From Acidovorax sp. 106 (GTDB taxonomy: Bacteria > Pseudomonadota > Gammaproteobacteria > Burkholderiales > Burkholderiaceae_C): 64,000 nucleotides of DNA. The notes below the pieces were generated by a model, which was not told where the DNA came from, made no database searches, and saw nothing but the letters and a program-made list of their open reading frames with translations. Location of the stretch: positions 2,674,501-2,738,500 of the forward strand of contig NZ_RCCC01000001.1 of the NCBI RefSeq assembly GCF_003663825.1. Reading direction: 5' to 3'. Positions 58,001 through 64,000 of this stretch are shown here, piece after piece; within the stretch, counting starts at the first letter, position 1; each line of letters starts with the position of its first letter. The position numbers and the translations under genes are program-made.

Positions 58001-58980
58001 AGGTCGCTTTGTCGGTCCATGGCGAAACCCTCGGCATGGGACGCGGGCACAAGCGTTGGGCTCGCGGGATGCATCGTCGAGGGGGTATCGGCCAGCACCG
58101 TGCTACCTGCTTGCCACTGCAACAGCAAAGCCAGGTGGAGCAGTCGCTTGACGTATTGCTCTGCCACTGCGGGCTTGCCTGCTGCGCGTGCCAATTCGAC
58201 CAAGGTCCGCAGGACTACAGGGTCGGAGTCCAGACCTGCCACTTCTTGCTGTGCCAAGGCCAGAGCCTCCGCAGGCTTGCCAGAGGCCTGCATGGCCGCC
58301 ACCGCACTCAGGTACAGCGCCTTGGCCTGCTCTGGGTTGGTCGTTGCGTGCCTGGCCTTCATGTAAAGGCTGGCGGCCTGTGGGTATGCGGATACCGCCA
58401 GGGCTTCGCGGGCTGCTCGCACGTAAAGTGGCACGGCCTTTTCTGCCGAGTCTGCCGCGTCTCCCAGCCTGCGATAGAGCTGGATGCCCAGCAGCCGATC
58501 GCCCAGTTGGAAGGCGTTTTCCGCCAACGCGGGGAGTACATCTGGGGGGACCTCGTCGGCCGTCAGCTCGTGCAATTGCGCTACCAGTTCGGTGCGCCGT
58601 TCGTTGCGCGCTTCTGCGTCTGCCTCGGGTATGGCGTGGAAGCCGTCCATGGCATCGCTCCAACGGGTCCAGGCTGTGGGCTTGCGATTGGCGAGAGCTT
58701 CCTCTCGTTTCTTGCGCTCTTCTTCCACGGCAACGCGCTGGGCCATCAGTTGCTGCAACTGCACGTTGGTGGGGTCGCTGCGCAGCAGGTTCTTCAGATA
58801 CGCCAGCGACAGGCTGGAGTCGCGGCTGGACGACACCAGGCGCCTTTCCAAGTCTTGGCGGGGGTACATCAGCCACAGCGCGCCACTGACCAGTACCGCC
58901 AGCAAGGCGGTGAGCCAGTAGCTGGCCAGGACGGGGCGCTCAGCGACCGGCGCAGAGGATTTGGATTTGCGCGGCAGCAT
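55045..58980 (-). CDS. pelB: Pel outer-membrane porin/TPR protein PelB
   Basis: 1311 aa from ATG 58980 (an open extension to 59058 lies inside pelA). An N-terminal membrane segment (SYWLTALLAVLVSGALWLMYP) precedes a long TPR superhelix to about residue 950. A C-terminal beta-barrel follows, ending in IQLRYRKHF with the terminal Phe of outer-membrane proteins. The TPR part holds PelA; the barrel exports Pel. It overlaps the end of pelA by 41 bases. Confidence 0.93.
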   Translation of the reverse strand: MLPRKSKSSAPVAERPVLASYWLTALLAVLVSGALWLMYPRQDLERRLVSSSRDSSLSLAYLKNLLRSDPTNVQLQQLMAQRVAVEEERKKREEALANRKPTAWTRWSDAMDGFHAIPEADAEARNERRTELVAQLHELTADEVPPDVLPALAENAFQLGDRLLGIQLYRRLGDAADSAEKAVPLYVRAAREALAVSAYPQAASLYMKARHATTNPEQAKALYLSAVAAMQASGKPAEALALAQQEVAGLDSDPVVLRTLVELARAAGKPAVAEQYVKRLLHLALLLQWQAGSTVLADTPSTMHPASPTLVPASHAEGFAMDRQSDLQPRYEDRAYLLDARLLRRPTDTGMQRWATAEGQGQTAAKAGPGLPFDNQIYSLGYQVFLENRNLEDAWLVARSAVQQSPSDLQWRERLAQVAEWTQRSDVALENWLVIARATQKDAAWQAVLRLAPGLFDDAALIEGLRYELRRAPHNTKLTQELVMAYERVGTPQPAIDFLAHQPPTPANLELLADLATRSGQMDLALNTWAQLLRDPAQLTPERALRAATLAVVRGKPSLAMEWLENARATLKPDTPEATDFWRMTGLLAERQQRDAVALDAYRQLLTRPDAAIADYDAAIRLLQTDHPLQAAEVAVQAWDRFDKARHLILAMTTYVGRSQWRDVKRLLDKLAPAKEASHHASAPLWREPQFLRLAGMYYQNTGNIPRAGQMLEAGLRLAPDSAEMRQALVWLLIDSNDNVSLRKLLATHEPDWSQDKEMHDALGSAYQALSLPAVALARYFKPQMPERKGDFLWLMNYADALDQNQETDKAWRMRKHLLSAEWTQAHQGQAMTRAQARERWLTEEGLEATRRLARARLLLQQKPGDPAFDTLRELLRLDRDAQGNLSNAAAETAIGWLQDAGQYAAERGLLWQQYARSQSLRANRPLWADITVALAEQDKAATGALLETFGERLPRYDRINAAVAIQDLRQAQTVAFETQQDQPDDNPLHLQLTENLLAFSDHAGPQLELRKLGDLDETEATAQWHMALSPRLSMDLSLTRIERTVGLSTQLSHPSQEHGVKVDLRWQDHDSTTTLQLARRESLASYTPVQIEQEWRIDNRLTLRMDLGLQLPTQESTVMRMAGMKDRAGISLRYQASRIDQFTMEHWRERYKLQTGGALGSGSHSALTYMHSYRVEAPSLEVGAFWSQHSYDRRDPGELAGQDLAFLQYLPPEVRRVSDTYFLPENFSYYGLQISTNTRFERDYTRALQPYGSVARTWHSRQGPGYSLRLGLSGSVWGADHLNLGWSLGKGGNLTQGLTREIQLRYRKHF

Positions 58981-61786
58981 CAGGAAGGCGGTAAGTGCGC
59001 AGGTCGGGGCGCTCTTTTTCAGAGGATTTGGCCGCAGCCAAGGTTTGGCCGTTGGCACTTACCTTGCAAGTAGGCGCCATGCCCGAAAGTGTGAATTGAA
59101 GCGGCACGTGGCCTTGTAGGCTGAAGTCGGTGCGCAGGCCCTGCTGTTTGCGTTCCCATTGGGTAATGCGTGCGTTGGCATCGTGCAGCCAAATGCGGGC
59201 TTCTGCGGTGGGTCCGCTCGGCACCAAGGCTGAGGCGGGGTTGGCGACCCAAGCCTGTGCTCCGGTCAAATGTACATAGCTGCCTTCCACGCCTTCACTC
59301 ACACCTGCAACGCCTTCGCTGGTTGACAGGGGCGCCACCATGGCTGCCGCTGCGATGGGAAACCGCAAGGTGCGCAGATGGCCTGCACCGCGCACGCGCC
59401 AGCCTTCGCCCTCTATTGCGATGGCGTAGGTGTGAAAGTCTTGAACCTTGCGGATGAACTCGGACGTGAATACCGGGTGCAGGGGCTGGTTCAGTGCCCA
59501 GTTGTAGACCTTGCGCAAGGCCTGCAGTCCAGCCACTTTGGAGGCTGAATACGTGTGGTAGTAAATGCCCACAGGCTTTATACGCCTGGGGGTGTCCGTC
59601 ATTTCAAACGTCTCCAAAACCCTCTCATATCCATAAAAGGGCCCTCTCCACAGATTGGTGAAAATGTTCTCGTTGGCGATTGGGGCATACACCTGAAGGT
59701 AGTTGCCCTTGGTGATTCCGTGGGGCCGCACGGCGGTCAGCGAGGGGTTGCCGCGGGAGATGAAGGTGTCCCCCCCGTTGATGTTGAGCAGCCCTGCGTC
59801 GTAGGTGGCCTTTAACGCAGCTTCGTTGGGGGCGGTGTCCCCCGTCCATTGAAAGACGCTAACTGGCTTACCTGCGGGGGCAAGATTTTGACGGATGTAA
59901 TCTGCCGAGCCTGCTGTCTCACGAGTCAAGTCCACTTGGTAGTTGGGAATGTTCAGGTGGTATTCGACTTCATTGCTGTCTGAAAAGATGCCGTGCTTGA
60001 CATCAGTGTCCCAAAGGTACGGGTGCGAAAAACTGTGGCTGGCAATCTCCACATGCGGCAGCTTGAACATCTTGCGAGCAATGTCCTCTAGTTGCCCGCT
60101 TAACTCAGGGTGCAATCCATGATGTGCGACCTCGCCTTCGATCACAGACACGGTTTGCGGAATGCGATATTTCTCCAGTATTTCCTTGAGCAGCACTTGC
60201 GCGGCCACTGGCGCTCCGGGCATCTCAGCGCGTGAAGGAAATCCATCGCCGTCAATATGGGCCAAGAGCAGCCTGCGTCCGTTTTCGGTGGTGATGTCGG
60301 GTACAGGCATAAATGGCAGCCTCAGTGCTTTCTGCAGAAATTCAAAAGGGTCTACGACCCAGCGGGTTTGCTCGGTGCCAGGCAATTCGTTGTACACGTA
60401 AGGGTCCAGCACAAAACCACCCCAAGGCATGAGCGCGGCGGCAACGAAAAGCTGGCCCTTTTGGTCCTTCATTTCAACCAGTGGGATGGCCCGGGCGGCT
60501 TGGGGGCCCAACAGACGGGCTGGAGCGGAGTCCTTTTCTACAGGGGGCGGGGGCACCTCCAACCCCATCATGGGGTGCTGCTTTTGTGCTTGCAAAGGGG
60601 GGGAGATGCTGAGGCTGGTGCCCTGTATGCCAAACGTGTCTGTCCAAGACTTGTCAGGGGCGAGACCAAAGTCACCGACGATGGCCAATGGCATACCCTG
60701 GTTTTTGAGCGTTTGAAGCCATGTGCTGAATTCGCGCCGCAGTGCGCTGGGCATGTATCCGTTGAATGCGGTGACGACACCCGCGTAGCGGTCTCGGTAA
60801 ATGTCTTTCGGAAGTGGCTTTCGCACATCCGCATAGTCCACCACATACCCCATATGATTCAGTGGCATCTGCAGGAACCGGTGGGCGCTGGTGTAGTTGA
60901 CGGCAGGGGCTTCGGCCCCGTTGTAGAGGATCAGGATGCGCCGAGGTACCAACTCGAGGGCACCGATACCCACCGTGTCCAAGCGACTGTCACTGACCCA
61001 AGGTGTGAACCCATCCGCTTGAATGCGTTTGGCGGTTTCGCGTGCCAACGCTCTATCGTTCGGTGGAACGTAGTCGATCGCCAGCACGGGAATGCCGTCA
61101 CGGGTCTGAATCGTGCGCAGTTGCGTCAGCAGCCACTGCCTGTCCGCGTCAGGCACCTCTTCATATCGGTTGGCTCCAGCGTTCCAGCTGCGGTAGAGGG
61201 ACTCGGCAGCCACCATTTCGATCTTGTTTTTGACCCGGGGAACGATGTCAAAGCCCCGGTTCATGATGAGTCGGATGCCAGGAAAGCGTTCGTGCAGCGT
61301 CTGGATGACGCGGACCAGGCCCGCTTGCTGTGCGGCTTCGTCAAAATGGCTGGCAAGACGGTAAGAGTCCATCGTGTCCAGAAAGAAACCGCGGTATCCG
61401 CGCTGCCACAGCGGTGCGATCACGCGGTCGGCAAAGAATGAGGGCCATGGCGTGGGCGTCTGGTCCAGGACGACAGAGTTCCAGTGGCCATTGCGTGCCA
61501 AGTGCCAATCTGCCGGGATGTCTTTGAAATAGCTGCGGCTGGGTTGAACCTCGGCCACCGAGGTGTAGGCGTAAAGCTCGCTCCCCTTGGCGCGCTGGGC
61601 GACGGGGTCGTAGCCGTGGTCTGGCTCCACCACGACGATGTCAAACACCTTCAAGTCTTCCAGGGGCGCATTGTGGCCATAGTGCAGTGCAATGGCGGGC
61701 CCGGTCTTGGCCGAAGCCTCATCAGTCGCCCACACAAAGGACAGACTCAACGTCAAAAGAAGGAAGCCGCGCAGTGACCAGATCAT
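58940..61786 (-). CDS. pelA: Pel deacetylase/hydrolase PelA
   Basis: 948 aa from ATG 61786, chosen because the signal peptide MIWSLRGFLLLTLSLSFVWA starts there (ATGs at 61816 and 61843 are open). Domain order: N-terminal GH166 glycosidase (ALHYGHNAP; GFFLDTMDSY; Glu in AAESLYRSW), a middle linker region, then a carbohydrate deacetylase with HIDGDGF (Asp about 512) and SHSFSH (His about 584 and 588), and a C-terminal beta domain. It partly deacetylates Pel in the periplasm and can trim it. First gene of pelABCDEFG. Confidence 0.95.
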   Translation of the reverse strand: MIWSLRGFLLLTLSLSFVWATDEASAKTGPAIALHYGHNAPLEDLKVFDIVVVEPDHGYDPVAQRAKGSELYAYTSVAEVQPSRSYFKDIPADWHLARNGHWNSVVLDQTPTPWPSFFADRVIAPLWQRGYRGFFLDTMDSYRLASHFDEAAQQAGLVRVIQTLHERFPGIRLIMNRGFDIVPRVKNKIEMVAAESLYRSWNAGANRYEEVPDADRQWLLTQLRTIQTRDGIPVLAIDYVPPNDRALARETAKRIQADGFTPWVSDSRLDTVGIGALELVPRRILILYNGAEAPAVNYTSAHRFLQMPLNHMGYVVDYADVRKPLPKDIYRDRYAGVVTAFNGYMPSALRREFSTWLQTLKNQGMPLAIVGDFGLAPDKSWTDTFGIQGTSLSISPPLQAQKQHPMMGLEVPPPPVEKDSAPARLLGPQAARAIPLVEMKDQKGQLFVAAALMPWGGFVLDPYVYNELPGTEQTRWVVDPFEFLQKALRLPFMPVPDITTENGRRLLLAHIDGDGFPSRAEMPGAPVAAQVLLKEILEKYRIPQTVSVIEGEVAHHGLHPELSGQLEDIARKMFKLPHVEIASHSFSHPYLWDTDVKHGIFSDSNEVEYHLNIPNYQVDLTRETAGSADYIRQNLAPAGKPVSVFQWTGDTAPNEAALKATYDAGLLNINGGDTFISRGNPSLTAVRPHGITKGNYLQVYAPIANENIFTNLWRGPFYGYERVLETFEMTDTPRRIKPVGIYYHTYSASKVAGLQALRKVYNWALNQPLHPVFTSEFIRKVQDFHTYAIAIEGEGWRVRGAGHLRTLRFPIAAAAMVAPLSTSEGVAGVSEGVEGSYVHLTGAQAWVANPASALVPSGPTAEARIWLHDANARITQWERKQQGLRTDFSLQGHVPLQFTLSGMAPTCKVSANGQTLAAAKSSEKERPDLRTYRLPDAAAQIQILCAGR

Positions 61787-62234
61787 GGTGTGTGGTGGTA
61801 GCTGAGTGCTGTGCATGGTGCAGGACCGACCATCACTTGGCAATGCCTGAGAGCATTCGCACGCCCAGGCTGCTCAATGGGTGTAACGAAAGGTATTGAT
61901 CTTAGTGCGTGAGGTGTGCACTGAGAGAGCCCTCAGTAGATCAAGGGCTATGATGAATGTATGTGCACACTGATGAAATTTTCTCGGTGTGCCCAAGATA
62001 GTTGCAGAGAAGCGCTAGAGCTATCGGGCGAGTTGCCTTGTTAACGCGGCCCTTGTTCATGAGGCGCTGACCATTGTTTGCAATCAGTACGTTGCCCATG
62101 TGGGTGTACAGCCACACACCGGTCCCTGGGGCTTTCGGTTTTTGCTTCTTCGTCACCCACCTGCGCGAATGAACGGTGTGGGCGATAGCGATATTTGCTG
62201 AACCGAAACTAAACGCGGAGACTTCTTTGGGCCG
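61787..62234. other. Gap upstream of pelA
   Basis: 448 bases, less GC-rich than the genes, likely to hold the pel promoter. A weak open frame (61941-62156, minus) overlaps a decayed R repeat (ATAGCTCTAGCGCTT at about 62005-62025) and is not called as a gene. No convincing promoter, riboswitch or regulator box was found. Confidence 0.5.
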
Positions 62235-63317
62235 TTACCACCACCCGCCCCAAACCCAGTCGAACCGCACATCCAATGGCAGGTAGTGGATGCGGTAGCC
62301 GGGTGGCAGATCGGCCTGCGGTTTGAGGCGCACCACGATCGATGGCATGCGGGGTGTGAGGGGCGAGACGCGCTCAGCAGGCGTACGTTCTGCCTCTGCA
62401 ACCACGTCCAGTACCTCGGCGCGCAAGCTGCGGCCATCCATGAAGTGCAGGGTGGCCAGCCTGCCCGGTTGGGCATAGCGTGCTTGTCCGGGGGGCAGGT
62501 AGGCGTGTACCAGGGGAGATTTGGCTGTGCCCTGCACCACGGCCACATCGGCACCTGCTTCTACATGTTCCCCGGAACGAACCAGCTGTCGCACAACGAT
62601 TGCGTCAAAGGGGGCTTTCAATGTCGGTGTTTTGGTGGGTTGGGTCTTGTCGGATTTGGAGGACGTGGCGGTGGTTGGCGTAGTGGGGAGTGTTGCCACA
62701 CGTGCCTGCGCGAGCAGGCTTCGAGACTCACTGGCCGCAGCGCGGGCCCTGCTGGCTTCTGCTTGTGTTTGCAGCACTACGGCCTGGGCATTGTCGACTT
62801 CGTTGCGCGTCGCAGCACCCTGTGCACGAAGGGCTTGTAAGGCTTTCAGTTTTTCCTGTTGGAGCACCAGTTGCTGCAGCGTGAGACGTTGGGTTTCCTC
62901 CTGCATCGCCAAACGGATGGCCAGCGGTTGGTTGGGCGCGAATGGATCAGCGATGGGCCGCACAGGGGATTGGGGGTTGGCGGGGGTTGTCACGTCTGGT
63001 AACGCCGATGACTCCTGTGCCAACTCCATCAAAGCTTGGCCAGCCCGCAGCCGTTCGCCAACGTCAGCAATGCGTGCAACTTGACCGGCCACAGGCGCCC
63101 GAACGACCACTTGTTCGGTCATGACCAATCCGGGCGTGGTTTCCCACCAGTACGACACAGCAAACCGCCCCACAAGGTAGGCGGGAGGTGTGAGCACCAT
63201 GGCCAGCAGAAGGTACCAGCGCCAACGCGGCACCTGGCGTTTGGAGGCAGCGTAGCGCACGGACAGACCATTGCTCTCCTGTGGAGAGCTGGGAGGAACA
63301 TCAAACTGTATTTTCAA
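62235..63317 (-). CDS. HlyD/Alg44-type membrane fusion protein
   Basis: 360 aa, TTG start overlapping the upstream stop as TTGA. A single span (WRWYLLLAMVLTPPAYLVG, about 32-50) is followed by a biotinyl-lipoyl-like hybrid (VVVRAPVAGQVARIADVGERL), a long coiled coil (about 120-210), then a beta-barrel segment (LKAPFDAIVVRQLVRSGEHV). It resembles periplasmic adaptor proteins of RND/ABC exporters and polysaccharide secretion systems. No cognate pump is seen. It is a possible partner of a polysaccharide system whose other genes lie beyond the window. Confidence 0.8.
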   Translation of the reverse strand: MKIQFDVPPSSPQESNGLSVRYAASKRQVPRWRWYLLLAMVLTPPAYLVGRFAVSYWWETTPGLVMTEQVVVRAPVAGQVARIADVGERLRAGQALMELAQESSALPDVTTPANPQSPVRPIADPFAPNQPLAIRLAMQEETQRLTLQQLVLQQEKLKALQALRAQGAATRNEVDNAQAVVLQTQAEASRARAAASESRSLLAQARVATLPTTPTTATSSKSDKTQPTKTPTLKAPFDAIVVRQLVRSGEHVEAGADVAVVQGTAKSPLVHAYLPPGQARYAQPGRLATLHFMDGRSLRAEVLDVVAEAERTPAERVSPLTPRMPSIVVRLKPQADLPPGYRIHYLPLDVRFDWVWGGWW

Positions 63318-64000
63318 GGGCGTGCCTCTTTAAATTCTTCCCACGACTGCACGACGATGCCGCCAAAGCCTGGCTCTGAGGACAAGGCCTGTGCCAGTTC
63401 CTTCCAGCGTTGCAAGGCGGTGGCTTTGCCGACTGGATGGCTGCTCTCTTGTGGTGACAACGTGCGCTCCATGCTTTGGGCGATGGACCAGCGCAGCCCG
63501 CCAGGGTTTTGCAGGCTTTGAAGCGGCGGCAGGCCCTTCACAATTTCAACCACTCGGGCTGGGTTGCTGACGTAGACCATGGCGGTCAGTTCGGTCGCAC
63601 CTGCCGCGTGCACCTTTTGTGCAAAGTCTGGAGACTCCAGCTCACGGTAGTGGGTTGTCAGACCCAGGGGCCAGGGCACCACGGCGTGTGCAGCGCGCAG
63701 GGTTTCTACCACCAGGTCACCCCATTGCGGCTGATCGGCATCGGGCAGTTGGCTGCGCTCCAGGTCCAGTTGCAGGGCATGGAAAGGCAGGTCGCGAATG
63801 CGCGCCAGCTGGTCCAGAAGGTTTTGCCTGTGTGAAGGAAGCACCCAGAGGGGCTCGCCTAGCAGCAGCTCAACGGTCAGCCCCCTGTGCTGGGCTTGGA
63901 TGATGAATTGGCTGAGTTGCCTACGGCCCGCAGGCTGCTCCAGCCCTGCGAGCTGTTTCGCGGTGAAGGACAGTAGAACGCGGCGGCTTTCGGGCGGGAG
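63314..64000 (-). CDS. Unrecognised protein, C-terminal part (5' truncated by the window edge)
   Basis: The frame is open to the window edge; the GTG at 63844 is internal. 228 residues are visible. Alternating strands and helices (RVLLSFTAKQ, GLTVELLLGEPLWVL, ALQLDLER, WPLGLTTHY, ATELTAMVY, GGIVVQSWEEF) suggest the C-terminal half of a TIM-barrel protein. No catalytic motif was recognised. It is coupled to the HlyD-type gene by TTGA, so they act together. Confidence 0.6.
   Translation of the reverse strand, partial: LPPESRRVLLSFTAKQLAGLEQPAGRRQLSQFIIQAQHRGLTVELLLGEPLWVLPSHRQNLLDQLARIRDLPFHALQLDLERSQLPDADQPQWGDLVVETLRAAHAVVPWPLGLTTHYRELESPDFAQKVHAAGATELTAMVYVSNPARVVEIVKGLPPLQSLQNPGGLRWSIAQSMERTLSPQESSHPVGKATALQRWKELAQALSSEPGFGGIVVQSWEEFKEARP

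Noticed and set aside
61941..62156. 71-residue open frame (minus) with LGH and YIHHSP stretches recalling a tyrosine recombinase tail
   Set aside because: The Tyr spacing is off by one, there is no H-x-x-R box, and the frame overlaps a decayed R-family repeat. It is probably non-coding.

Overview
The window is a high-GC chromosomal segment from a betaproteobacterium, most likely a Comamonadaceae member close to Acidovorax. This placement rests on gene content and order (tandem LpxL-type acyltransferases beside metK, ResB/CcsB next to a cytochrome c4-like protein, msrPQ near his genes) and on two dispersed palindromic repeat families in the intergenic DNA. No taxonomic marker such as rRNA is present, so this is inference. 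No tRNA, rRNA, CRISPR array or intact transposase was found.

Layout. (1) 1-10.7 kb: exopolysaccharide or O-antigen-like cluster with a truncated glycosyltransferase, an asparagine-synthase-like amidotransferase, three GT4-type glycosyltransferases and an AT-rich acyltransferase on +, then on - a GT4-GT2 fusion and a GT-C-like membrane protein with TPRs. (2) 10.9-19.2 kb: reductive pyrimidine catabolism, with a RutR-like TetR regulator divergent from preT-preA-NCS1 permease-hydA-hyuC and two RutR-like operators between them. (3) 19.6-23.4 kb: a GGDEF-EAL protein and a chemoreceptor, followed by a MITE-like inverted-repeat element. (4) 23.7-29.8 kb: NAD salvage (NadM-Nudix, NadE, PncB, PncA-like) divergent from an NrtR regulator. 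(5) 30-31.9 kb: a heme-motif diguanylate cyclase, a hemerythrin and a DUF1328 protein. (6) 32-38 kb: metK with two extra copies of its own 3' coding end downstream, two LpxL/HtrB acyltransferases, an alpha/beta hydrolase, engB and a diheme cytochrome c. (7) 38-43.5 kb: resB-ccsB (cytochrome c maturation) and msrP-msrQ (periplasmic methionine sulfoxide repair). (8) 43.6-47.6 kb: a VapBC-type toxin-antitoxin pair translationally coupled to hisC-hisB-hisH-hisA. (9) 47.8-61.8 kb on -: a complete pelABCDEFG operon with a spherulin-4 (Sph3/GH135-like) lipoprotein downstream. (10) 62.2-64 kb on -: an HlyD-type protein and a truncated upstream partner.

Themes. Biofilm control recurs. PelD keeps an RxxD c-di-GMP site, and two c-di-GMP enzymes lie in the same window, one with a possible heme c sensor. 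The NAD and pyrimidine clusters each have a divergent local regulator with a visible operator candidate. Intergenic DNA is shaped by two short palindromic repeat families, one of which supplies stop or start codons to neighbouring genes.

The most unusual observation is at the metK 3' end. Three copies of the final coding stretch ([17 protein letters not shown]) lie in tandem before one terminator, and across these 13 residues all differences are synonymous. A second notable point is the secreted Sph3-like glycosidase beside pel, a plausible additional Pel-processing enzyme.
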